Source: JAJDIA01 sp031555145 (GTDB lineage: Bacteria; Bacteroidota; Bacteroidia; Bacteroidales; Tannerellaceae). Taken from it: a DNA stretch of 59,014 nt. Under the pieces are notes generated by a model that saw only the letters and a program-made list of their open reading frames with translations, made no database searches and was not told the origin of the DNA. Shown here one piece after another: positions 25,557 to 32,795 of this stretch; within the stretch, counting starts at the first letter, position 1; the number at the start of each line of letters is the position of its first letter. A program made the position numbers and the translations under genes. Where the stretch lies: positions 1-59,014 of the forward strand of contig JAVBUR010000036.1 in the NCBI GenBank assembly GCA_031555145.1. The letters run 5' to 3'.

Positions 25557-25880
25557 CATTTGCTTTACAATTTCGATATAGAAAGTCCAGAGGAGTTACT
25601 GACTATTCTCGCCCGGAACATGCAGAAACGCAGGCTTGAGAAAGGGCTTTCCCGAGAGGCGCTTACCGAGTTCAGCGGTGTCCCGACACCCACGATTGCC
25701 AAATTTGAGCAAAAGCATACAATCTCCTTAGCCTCCTATGTGGCATTGGCTAAGGCACTGGGATATTCCAACGCTATAAAAGAACTTCTATCCGAACCGC
25801 TATTCAGCACGATGGAGGAACTGGAAATGATTAACAAGAATAAAAACAGAAAGAAAGGCCGCAATGAAATCAATAGATAA
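25554..25880 (+). CDS. HipB-like helix-turn-helix antitoxin
   Basis: A 108-residue protein with an XRE-type helix-turn-helix at about residues 14-75: NMQKRRLEKGLSREALTEFS, then GVPTPTIAKFEQKHTISLAS. The C-terminal tail is lysine/asparagine-rich. It overlaps the HipA-like kinase gene by 17 bases, the usual antitoxin-before-toxin order with coupling. It probably represses its own promoter through the two GATAC-type operators. The module sits at the border between conserved genes and the accessory island. Confidence 0.85.
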   Translation: MHLLYNFDIESPEELLTILARNMQKRRLEKGLSREALTEFSGVPTPTIAKFEQKHTISLASYVALAKALGYSNAIKELLSEPLFSTMEELEMINKNKNRKKGRNEINR

Positions 25881-26982
25881 ACTAACAGTAACCTACCACA
25901 ACCGGAACGTCGGAACGCTCAGCGTAACCCCCAACCACCTGTGTGCCTTTCAATATGATAAAGAGTGGCTGGCCAATGGTTTTTCCATATCACCACTCGA
26001 CCTACCGTTACAATCAGATCTATTCATTGCCAAACCAGAGCCATTCTGGGGAAACTTCGGCATCTTCGAGGATAGTCTGCCTGATGGCTACGGACGTTAT
26101 CTTCTCAACCGCTTACTAAAGAAACAGTGTGTAAATGAAAACGAGCTAACTCCCTTGCAACGATTGAGCATTGTCGGAACATCAGGCATGGGAGCTCTTT
26201 GTTATACGCCTGAGGCATACATTGGTGAGGAGAAATCACTCCCCAAACTGGACGTCCTTCAGCAAATGGCATTGGATGTACTATCAGAAAAATCGGATAA
26301 AGACGAAGAGGTGCTTTACTTTAACAGTGGTAACTCAGGTGGATGCCGCCCCAAATGCCTACTCCACGACGCTGAGGGCTCCTGGTTAGTAAAGTTCAGA
26401 CACACATACGACCCCAAAGATATGGGGGCCATGGAGTACCGCTATAATGAGATCGCCCGTCAATGTGGCATAACGACCCCTGATTTTAAACTGATGGATG
26501 GAACGTATTTTGCGACCAAGCGATTTGATATCGAAAACGGTGTCAGGCTGCATATTGCCACAGCAGGAGCACTCCTCAATGAATCAATCGCACAACCCAA
26601 ACTGGAGTATAAAACACTACTCCACCTGACTGGCTATCTTACGCAAGACCCCAAGCAGGTAGATGAAATGTTCCGACGCATGGCTTTCAATGTATTGACG
26701 GAGAACAAAGACGACCATGCCAAAAACTTCAGCTTTGTCTGTAAAAAGGGAATCTGGTCATTGGCTCCGGCCTACGACTTAACCCGGTGTACTAACGGAT
26801 ACAACGGAGAACACGCTACATCTGTCAATAATCACGGAAATCCAAGCATTGAAGATATGCTTATCGTCGGAGAGAGTATTCGCATACCTCGAAAAAGAGG
26901 ACGTGAGATGATCATGTGTTTAGCAGAAGGTTGCTCCGAAATAGCATCTAAAGATTATATCTCCGCGCTGAAGAAAATGTAA
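25864..26982 (+). CDS. hipA: HipA-type serine/threonine kinase toxin
   Basis: A 372-residue protein carrying both the HipA N-terminal couple domain (GTLSVTPNHLCAFQYDKEWL) and the kinase core in one chain, so it is not the split HipST type. Kinase features are the serine/glycine loop in NSGGCRPKCLL (about 155), SWLVKF for the ATP lysine, the catalytic ENKDDHAKNF (Asp283), and the metal-binding APAYDLT (Asp305). All are intact. HipA kinases phosphorylate translation factors such as glutamyl-tRNA synthetase; the target here is unknown. No truncation was seen. Confidence 0.88.
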   Translation: MKSIDKLTVTYHNRNVGTLSVTPNHLCAFQYDKEWLANGFSISPLDLPLQSDLFIAKPEPFWGNFGIFEDSLPDGYGRYLLNRLLKKQCVNENELTPLQRLSIVGTSGMGALCYTPEAYIGEEKSLPKLDVLQQMALDVLSEKSDKDEEVLYFNSGNSGGCRPKCLLHDAEGSWLVKFRHTYDPKDMGAMEYRYNEIARQCGITTPDFKLMDGTYFATKRFDIENGVRLHIATAGALLNESIAQPKLEYKTLLHLTGYLTQDPKQVDEMFRRMAFNVLTENKDDHAKNFSFVCKKGIWSLAPAYDLTRCTNGYNGEHATSVNNHGNPSIEDMLIVGESIRIPRKRGREMIMCLAEGCSEIASKDYISALKKM

Positions 26983-27228
26983 ATCGTTCATTTTCTGCAA
27001 TACGCAAGTTTAATGCATTGCTTACACCCCCGCAATACGCATATTCTCGGGCTTCAAAACAACGGATCAATGTCAAAACCCAGTGGAACCACGATCTTCA
27101 AACATTCATGGAAGTGTCTCGATTTGCACACTCCCCGATATAATTAAGTCCACAGACTGTTCTCATACTTTTTTATACTACACCGCTACATTTTTGACAT
27201 AAAGAGCTATCATTCAGTGATTTGACTA

Positions 27229-27421
27229 GTGTAGGGTTTTTAAAAGCCTACACCACCTATACACCTGGAAGTTGAGTATGCCTGTTTCACAAATCTGCGC
27301 CTAAGAGTTGTTTCATCGACATCTAGATGTTGTTGTAACGACATCTGGACGTTGTTGCAACAACATCTAAGCCTAGATTCAGGGAGTGTAGGGCATGTAG
27401 GGTTTTCGAAGAAACCTACAT
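27229..27421. repeat. GTGTAGG/CCTACAC hairpin cluster
   Basis: Hairpin one pairs GTGTAGG at 27229-27235 with CCTACAC at 27247-27253. Hairpin two pairs ATGTAGG at 27395-27401 with CCTACAT at 27415-27421. A related TACACC...GGTGTA pair follows at 27450-27472. The shared arm shows one motif recurring in inverted pairs around the first 22-bp array. Confidence 0.6.
27297..27368. repeat. 22-bp tandem array A
   Basis: Two clear units are ACATCTAGATGTTGTTGTAA+CG (27319-27340) and ACATCTGGACGTTGTTGCAA+CA (27341-27362). A decayed unit precedes them and a truncated ACATCT follows. Each unit is itself partly palindromic, for example GTTGTTGCAACAAC. Confidence 0.7.
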
Positions 27422-27542
27422 CGGATAAACGGCTTATTTTTAGTATAGTTACACCCCTAGTGTAGAGGTGTAGGCATTTTTATTATTCGACTATTGGTAC
27501 GGTGGAATGGGCGTTTTTCTTCACCGTAATCTGTCCCAAAAA

Positions 27543-27619
27543 TCATCATTATGTTCCGAAACGATCGTCATTATGTTCCGAAACAAACGCGATGACGTTC
27601 GTTTTCGATCGTCATTATC
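27543..27619. repeat. 22-bp tandem array B
   Basis: Units at 27543-27564 and 27565-27586 share TCrTCATTATGTTCCGAAAC and agree at 20 of 22 positions. After one divergent 22-base unit, TCGTCATTAT recurs at 27609 in the same register. The period equals that of array A although the sequence differs. Confidence 0.7.
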
Positions 27620-27716
27620 TTTTTTGTGGCGATTTGTCGATTTGACAATCCTGGATGCTGGCCTTGAGGAAACCAGGCCTGCATGTCAGCCTGCTGGCTT
27701 GTGCATCTCAACCGGC

Positions 27717-27754
27717 TGAGGCCTGCGCCTCGCCGGGGTGAGGCGCAGGCCTCA
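27717..27754. repeat. Perfect 15-bp GC-rich hairpin
   Basis: TGAGGCCTGCGCCTC (27717-27731) and its exact complement (27740-27754) flank an 8-base loop, GCCGGGGT. No T-run follows on either strand, so it is not a standard terminator. It lies about 105 bases beyond the stop of the minus-strand gene at 27859. Confidence 0.75.
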
Positions 27755-27858
27755 ATTCATCTTCAGATTCGGACAGACTTGAAAGTGCCGTTATCAAAAG
27801 TAGTCCGGCACACAGATAACACAGATCAGACACATTCATGAATCACCCCATCCATTTA

Positions 27859-28497
27859 TTACCTGACACAAAAATCAGTCAGTGAGGCGACAGCCCGGAT
27901 GTCGCTGAAGGAGACCTTATGTTCTTTTATATAGGCTTCGATCTGTGCTTTCTTCTCTGGAAAGAGTTTCATCAGCGACTTGGCATTGTTGAATTTCTTT
28001 TTGTTGGTACCGATTTCGAGGACGTAGGAGATTTCGTCGACGCATTCATACACGGCGATGTCTGTCATCTGCAACTGGCGGCCTTCGGCTAATTTAGACA
28101 CATCGATATTCTCCACGGAACCTTGTGTGGTAAGCCCCATGGCGCCTTTCTTGCCCCGGTTTACGACCTTCCGCTTGTAATCCGCCATCAATTTGTAGTG
28201 AGGGGTAATATGGACAACATCGAGGAAGTGGGACCCGTAAGGGATCATTTTATGGTCACCCAGGAAGATGGTATCCACCTGTGAGATAGGTTCCAGCTTC
28301 ATGATCTCTCCGTTTTCTATAAAGTGCATTTCCTGCTTGATGCAGTCATAGTTGAATTCGGCACGCATTGGCGCACTCTGTTTGCCGGTTGCTATACTGG
28401 TGGTAAACTGATCAAGCAAATAAGCGCTTCGTTCTTGCGTCTGGGCCGACAACAGGGCGGGAATAAACAGGCAAAGTAAACACAGTGTATTTCTCAT
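27859..28497 (-). CDS. Secreted protein of unknown function, paralogue A
   Basis: A 212-residue protein with a signal peptide (MRNTLCLLCLFIPALLSAQ). I do not recognise the family. It is clearly paralogous to the 220-residue protein at 31994-32656. Shared features are an extended QVDTIFLGDHKMIP/KVDTLYIGSRIFL stretch, RGKKGAMG/VGRKGALG in the middle, and a C-terminal KxFNxxKSxxKLFPxxxxxIxxYxKxHxxxF helix pair. It is probably periplasmic or surface associated. A terminator belonging to the upstream remnant stands 39 bases before its ATG, so it needs its own promoter there. Unlike its paralogue it has no large plug-like gene behind it. Confidence 0.75.
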   Translation of the reverse strand: MRNTLCLLCLFIPALLSAQTQERSAYLLDQFTTSIATGKQSAPMRAEFNYDCIKQEMHFIENGEIMKLEPISQVDTIFLGDHKMIPYGSHFLDVVHITPHYKLMADYKRKVVNRGKKGAMGLTTQGSVENIDVSKLAEGRQLQMTDIAVYECVDEISYVLEIGTNKKKFNNAKSLMKLFPEKKAQIEAYIKEHKVSFSDIRAVASLTDFCVR

Positions 28498-28535
28498 ATC
28501 TTTCTGACTTAACTATATAGACCCTGCGAATATAC

Positions 28536-28567
28536 AAAAAAGAAGGGTGTACCGAGGCACACCCTTC
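28536..28567 (-). terminator. Terminator of the T9SS-sorted remnant
   Basis: On the minus strand the 9-bp stem GAAGGGTGT/ACACCCTTC with an 8-base loop is followed by TTTTTT. It closes the unit containing the frameshifted gene at 28628-28965. Confidence 0.8.
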
Positions 28568-28627
28568 CTGTTTATCTAAATAGTTTTATTCACCCACCCC
28601 CAACCACAAACAGTCAAGTTTAATTTC

Positions 28628-28965
28628 TTAATGTTTTATACGAATTTTCGTGGTTTTCACATGATTACCTGAAGTGATTCTAACAACATAATTACCATTC
28701 GGAATACTAGAAACATCTATTTGATTATAATCAGACAATAATATGCCATTCTTTTTTATCACTCCTGTATTTAGATCAATTATTTCATACCTCTCATTTG
28801 ATAGAGTAGCAGAGATAGGCGGATATCCGACTCCATACTTACACTATATAATGCATTAGGGTTATATTCGTTATAAGCATAGAAAGAAACTTCCTGCGTA
28901 GATGTAAAGCCACCCAGCCAATTCATAGTATATTTAATCCGGACATACCCCATATTTAGAGCCAC
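28628..28965 (-). pseudogene. Remnant of a T9SS-sorted secreted protein (frameshifted)
   Basis: Reading the minus strand from about 28965 gives a beta-rich piece ending ...YNEYNPNALYSVSMESD, which soon stops in its frame. The next frame, open from about 28840 to the TAA at 28628, encodes SATLSNERYEIIDLNTGVI, then ...IDVSSIPNGNYVVRITSG, and ends KTTKIRIKH. The latter is a convincing type A C-terminal sorting domain of the type IX secretion system, with the YEIxD...G, the IPNGxYVVRI core and a basic end. One frame change separates the two parts, and the N-terminal part and signal peptide are missing because stops occur just upstream in all frames examined. The gene's terminator survives. A sequencing error could explain the frame change but not the missing N-terminus. 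Confidence 0.7.
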
Positions 28966-29149
28966 TACTTACCGACTAAAAAATTAAGAGAAGGGGCTAC
29001 TCCCTTGCGGTTTCACCCCGTTGTTGTAATTTTGTTTTTGACGAAAACTAAAAAAACAATGCACGCCCATCACAAAAACACACATCTCAAACAAACATAT
29101 AAATGAAGTTTAAAAAAATAAGCAAAAAAATACATATTTTAGTTGCAAA

Positions 29150-29176
29150 CTACAATTAATTACACTACAATTGTAG
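29150..29176. promoter_or_regulatory. Palindrome/direct-repeat operator-like site
   Basis: CTACAATT at 29150-29157 repeats at 29165 inside a perfect 12-bp palindrome, CTACAATTGTAG (29165-29176). GCAAA before the first arm is mirrored by TTTGC after the palindrome, giving a larger imperfect inverted repeat. A near -7 match (TTGATTTG) follows at once. The site lies 46 bases upstream of the small exported protein. Confidence 0.45.
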
Positions 29177-29221
29177 TTGATTTGCAGATCACTGTTGTTT
29201 AACATTTTAAAAATTATCGCA

Positions 29222-29572
29222 ATGAAAAAGACACTCTTACTCCTCTTCTTTTTGATGATTATTGGAAAATCCTTTGGTCAGGTTCAGCGCATACAATTAG
29301 ATGCGATTCATTATGATGCAACGACAGATGTGCCTTTGGTATACAGCAATACGTTTAATGATTTAAGTGGCTATACACTTGACTTCAACCTTCCTTTTGC
29401 TACTCATTTTCTGATAAGCGGAACACATGTTGAATTCACTATCCAGCGCGAAGACGTCTTGTTCTATTTTTTCAGAAATCCATCTGCCACATCATTTGAT
29501 CTTCAAGTTAATCTATACAGGTTTGGCATTCTCTCTGCCGTAGGAATAATAACAATCACAATAACCCGGTAG
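29222..29572 (+). CDS. Small exported protein of unknown function
   Basis: A 116-residue protein from the ATG at 29222 with a signal peptide (MKKTLLLLFFLMIIGKSFGQ). The mature part of about 96 residues is predicted all-beta, with alternating hydrophobic residues such as GYTLDFNLPFATHFLISG and a C-terminal GIITITITR. I do not recognise a family. It is the only plus-strand gene in this island, is closed by a bidirectional terminator, and is preceded by an operator-like palindrome. Its low GC differs from the flanking conserved genes, consistent with recent acquisition. Confidence 0.7.
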   Translation: MKKTLLLLFFLMIIGKSFGQVQRIQLDAIHYDATTDVPLVYSNTFNDLSGYTLDFNLPFATHFLISGTHVEFTIQREDVLFYFFRNPSATSFDLQVNLYRFGILSAVGIITITITR

Positions 29573-29621
29573 GGAACTTTCCGAATCTGCATAGAGTACA
29601 ATGGCATCAATCTATTAGAAT

Positions 29622-29676
29622 AAAAGAGTATTTTTATTTGCTATCAATAAACAACAAGTAAAAATACTCTTTTCTT
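29622..29676. terminator. Bidirectional terminator
   Basis: A perfect 15-bp stem, AAAAGAGTATTTTTA (29622-29636) with TAAAAATACTCTTTT (29659-29673), has a 22-base loop. A-rich and T-rich flanks let it serve the small plus-strand gene and the minus-strand operon that ends at 29740. Confidence 0.85.
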
Positions 29677-29739
29677 CATATCCCCTCATAAAAAAAACGA
29701 TCCCTTACATTAATCCCTTCATAGAAATAAAACCCGAGA

Positions 29740-31911
29740 CTACTCGACCATTATCAATTTTTCGACCGTGCGGATACCTTTTTCTTTGGAGATACGATCA
29801 ACTACCAACCGGTAGGTGCCTTTCTCCATCGGAGCATGTGTCTTTAATGGATAAGGAGGCATGCGCAGGTTAGCAATTCCGGTTGGCGTATATAAGACGC
29901 CTTTGGGGATCACTTCATCCCGGTTTACCTGATACATTTTCGTTTTTATTACCAAAGCGCCATTAATAGCTCCTGCCACCACAGCCAACGCCTGCCAGTG
30001 TGAAAGAAACTCCACCGAATAGACGTCATTGAGAGAAACAGAATTAAATAACTCGTCGGCTGTCATCCGGCAACCATCCACAAGAATCACAACCGAATCA
30101 GGACTAAACAAGCTGGATTTACGAATACTTTCTATTACATACATTTTAGTCTCTTCGTTCTGGGATATCTTTAACGAAGGGAACTCATGTATCAGCTGAA
30201 AAAAAGTGGTATAATTCCGCTTAGCGAGTATTTCCTGATCCAAATACCGATGGGCATAGAATTTATTTGTCGGCACATACGCCTTACTACGAACCTTCGC
30301 CTTCACCACTACTTCCGGGAGTTTATTATCTCCGTCAAACCGGAATGTCGATTTGTCATAAACACCGGACTCCACCTCTACAATATAATTATCTTCTCTG
30401 ATTTTATTCCAGTTCCTTATGGCCGGGAAGGTATCGTTGAGTAATTGATAATCATAGTAATCAGATTTTTCCTTCAGACCATAGGCTTGGAGAAAAAAGG
30501 TATTCCCCTCTTCAAAATCATCCACGCCGATCATAAATTCACCTTTTTTGTTCATATCGGCATTATAGGTCAATCCATTTTCCGTATTATAGGCCACCAG
30601 CGTACCATTGGCTACCGGACGACCGCCCTTAGTCTTCACCTGTCCTTTTAATACCATATTCTCTTCCGGAGCATAGGTATAAGAGAAACCGGTCTTCAGT
30701 AGTTTTTTTATATCTAACCGTTTGGAGGTGGCCGACAACAACCAGGCGTTTAAGCCTACTCGTCGTTCTTCGTTACTTTCCCGGCAATAATACAAAGGGA
30801 AACTGCCGGAAGAGCGTAATTCGCTTTCAAATTTTAAACTCACCTCACCATAAGGGATATACCAATGATCGGCAGGCAGCAGGCGAACATAGGTGAACGC
30901 ACTCTTATCCGGCTCCAACAGTCCATCCAGTTCAAGTGGTTCACCGGGGGCATACTCACTTTTCATCTCGTAACTTTCGCCGATTGGCGTATCTTCCAAC
31001 CAAAGAGTTCGTTGCGCAAGGACATCATGAGTATCGTTGGTAAGTGTCAACAACACAACTCCTTCCGAAAAGCCATCCAGTTGCACCACTCCTTCATTAT
31101 TATTTAGCGTGATTTCCTGTAGCCCAATATCCTGGTGGAATAGATAGAGATGTGCCTTCGATCGCATTTGTTCGGCAAACAGCACCTTGTATACCAACCT
31201 GTCATAGCGGATAGTTGCCTGCAACGTAGGCACCGACTGCCGATCAGGAAGTAAAAAGCGGTAGTGATCACCATTCACGGTAGCGCTTACCGTATATCGA
31301 TCCCCTTTCTGCGGAGTCATACTGATAATCTGCCAACCGGAAGAGGTAGTTGTCTGCACACAAATGGTATCATCCCTTTGATTAGTGACCACATAAGAAA
31401 GCGGAACAGGCTCTTTGTCGTTATTCGTGAAAGACACACCTATATTCTGGGGAATGCCATCTCCCCAATGCCCTCCCTCCGGAAATAAAGAACAAAGGAT
31501 ATCGCCTGTTGGCGCCTCTGCTTTCCAGGCTCCAAGCCGAATTGGAATAATGGGATATGTTTCCGTATTAAAATTCTGCATAAGCCGGGTATATGCACGG
31601 AGATAATAAACCTGATCCGGCAACTCATACTCCATCGGTATCCCCGTATAGAAATCTCCACGTTCTCCACAGACTACCTTCTGGCGAAGGAATACCGAGT
31701 CTCTGTCATTAAACAACTCTACATAAACATATTTACTATATGGATAAAAGACGGTATCACTGGTAATCACCTGACCACGTACAACGATCGTGTCACCCGA
31801 CTTATATTCCGTATGCTCCGAGGCAATAAAGACCCGCTCGGTTGGTAGTTTATTAGACTGTGCCAACAAAAGCACCGGACATAACAATAAAAAGGCAATG
31901 GTAGTTTTCAT
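29740..31911 (-). CDS. Secreted MG2-like protein with C-terminal TonB-plug-like domain
   Basis: A 723-residue protein from the ATG at 31911, with signal peptide MKTTIAFLLLCPVLLLAQ. The first part (about 25-125) resembles macroglobulin-type MG2 folds (YKSGDTIVVRGQVI... and PDQVYYLRAYTRLMQNF). A carboxypeptidase-regulatory-like beta domain follows near residue 425 (VLKGQVKTKGGRPVANGTLVAYN). The C-terminal part (about 560-670) resembles a TonB receptor plug, with VVILVDGCRM and AINGALVIKTK, but there is no beta-barrel. It probably sits in the periplasm or at the outer membrane. It is the second gene of an operon with the 220-residue secreted protein, 82 bases apart. Function unknown. Confidence 0.8.
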   Translation of the reverse strand: MKTTIAFLLLCPVLLLAQSNKLPTERVFIASEHTEYKSGDTIVVRGQVITSDTVFYPYSKYVYVELFNDRDSVFLRQKVVCGERGDFYTGIPMEYELPDQVYYLRAYTRLMQNFNTETYPIIPIRLGAWKAEAPTGDILCSLFPEGGHWGDGIPQNIGVSFTNNDKEPVPLSYVVTNQRDDTICVQTTTSSGWQIISMTPQKGDRYTVSATVNGDHYRFLLPDRQSVPTLQATIRYDRLVYKVLFAEQMRSKAHLYLFHQDIGLQEITLNNNEGVVQLDGFSEGVVLLTLTNDTHDVLAQRTLWLEDTPIGESYEMKSEYAPGEPLELDGLLEPDKSAFTYVRLLPADHWYIPYGEVSLKFESELRSSGSFPLYYCRESNEERRVGLNAWLLSATSKRLDIKKLLKTGFSYTYAPEENMVLKGQVKTKGGRPVANGTLVAYNTENGLTYNADMNKKGEFMIGVDDFEEGNTFFLQAYGLKEKSDYYDYQLLNDTFPAIRNWNKIREDNYIVEVESGVYDKSTFRFDGDNKLPEVVVKAKVRSKAYVPTNKFYAHRYLDQEILAKRNYTTFFQLIHEFPSLKISQNEETKMYVIESIRKSSLFSPDSVVILVDGCRMTADELFNSVSLNDVYSVEFLSHWQALAVVAGAINGALVIKTKMYQVNRDEVIPKGVLYTPTGIANLRMPPYPLKTHAPMEKGTYRLVVDRISKEKGIRTVEKLIMVE

Positions 31912-31993
31912 AAGCAATATATTAAGCGATAGGTGTATAATCAACAAAGCCCCGAACTAATAAAGGGTTCGCTTACCATATGTAAGAAAAGCC

Positions 31994-32656
31994 CTATCGG
32001 GGAGTGAAGCGCAAAAGCAGACGGAGCACGTCTTCTACCTGTTGAAAATCTATACTATGAGCCTTTACATACTCAGCGATTGCATCCGCCTGGTTTTTAG
32101 GGAACAGCTTCTGAAATGATTTGAGGTCATTGAAACGTAGTGTGGATTCGTCTGTTTTCAGCAGGTATTTATTTTGAGGAGTATAACGATACACTTCGAG
32201 GTTGTTCTTTGTGCCCTGCACAATCCCTGTATGTTTATCTATTTCCTGCACATTACCGGCATGCGAGACTGAGCCCAGTGCTCCTTTCCGGCCTACATAT
32301 GTTTGTTTGGTGCGCCACTCTATCAACAATTGTGTATTGGCTACATTCGGCAGAGCTATCATTTCCGTATAGCCACCTTTATCACTCAAAAAGATGCGGC
32401 TTCCTATATAAAGCGTATCCACCTTGATAGAGGGGTCGAGAATACGATTGTCGCTACCGTCATTAAAATACAACTCGCCTGTAACCGTTTGGATATTGAA
32501 TCGGGAATTCGAACGCATTCCGCTTTTCAACACAGCGGTTCCCGGCATGTATTCTTCAAAAAGGAAGGGACTTGAATCATCTGACTGGGCCGTTGTAGAT
32601 TGGACAACAAACAGTCCGGAGACAATCAGCAAGAAAGGTATAAAGTGCACTTTCAT
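31994..32656 (-). CDS. Secreted protein of unknown function, paralogue B
   Basis: A 220-residue protein with a signal peptide (MKVHFIPFLLIVSGLFVVQS...TTAQ). It is a paralogue of the 212-residue protein at 27859-28497: both share KVDTLYIG/QVDTIFLG, a GRKGALG/GKKGAMG turn, and the C-terminal LRFNDLKSFQKLFP block followed by an amphipathic helix. It leads the operon with the MG2/plug-like protein, which suggests the two act together at the envelope. A -7 element (CAAATGTA on the plus strand) lies 30 bases upstream. I do not recognise the family. Confidence 0.75.
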   Translation of the reverse strand: MKVHFIPFLLIVSGLFVVQSTTAQSDDSSPFLFEEYMPGTAVLKSGMRSNSRFNIQTVTGELYFNDGSDNRILDPSIKVDTLYIGSRIFLSDKGGYTEMIALPNVANTQLLIEWRTKQTYVGRKGALGSVSHAGNVQEIDKHTGIVQGTKNNLEVYRYTPQNKYLLKTDESTLRFNDLKSFQKLFPKNQADAIAEYVKAHSIDFQQVEDVLRLLLRFTPR

Positions 32657-32685
32657 CGTTCTGAAATTAATTATTCGTGTATTTA

Positions 32686-32693
32686 CAAATGTA
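32686..32693 (-). promoter_or_regulatory. Candidate -7 element for the paralogue B operon
   Basis: The minus strand reads TACATTTG, matching TAnnTTTG, 30 bases upstream of the ATG and directly after the terminator of the SusCD operon. Confidence 0.55.
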
Positions 32694-32715
32694 AGTAAAT
32701 ATAAATTATTCTACT

Positions 32716-32748
32716 AAAAAGAGCCAGGGAAAAATCATCCCCGGCTCT
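32716..32748 (-). terminator. Terminator of the first SusCD operon
   Basis: On the minus strand, AGAGCCGGGG pairs with CCCTGGCTCT around a short T-rich loop and is followed by TTTTT. It lies 48 bases after the susD-like stop. Confidence 0.8.
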
Positions 32749-32795
32749 CTCTATTGCAATCGGCTAACGGTAATCAGCCGGTTGATTTCTATTGA

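Larger units (their letters stand above)
26983..27858. other. 876-base gene-free, repeat-rich stretch
   Basis: I find no credible gene. The stretch contains a direct repeat of GCAATACGCA (about 26999 and 27031), several GTGTAGG/CCTACAC hairpins, two arrays with a 22-bp period, and a long perfect hairpin; these are listed separately. Composition differs from the surrounding coding DNA. It may be the remains of a mobile element or an insertion hotspot; that is inference. Confidence 0.6.

Noticed and set aside
25864..26982. Possibility that the HipA-like gene is a split HipST-type toxin or truncated
   Set aside because: Both N-terminal and kinase parts are in one 372-residue frame with all catalytic residues.
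27507..27719. 70-codon plus-strand ORF in the repeat stretch
   Set aside because: It is made largely of the 22-bp repeat units and part of the hairpin; composition is not gene-like and no ribosome-binding region is apparent.
26983..27858. CRISPR array
   Set aside because: The 22-bp units are directly tandem without spacers, there are too few of them, and no cas genes are in the window.
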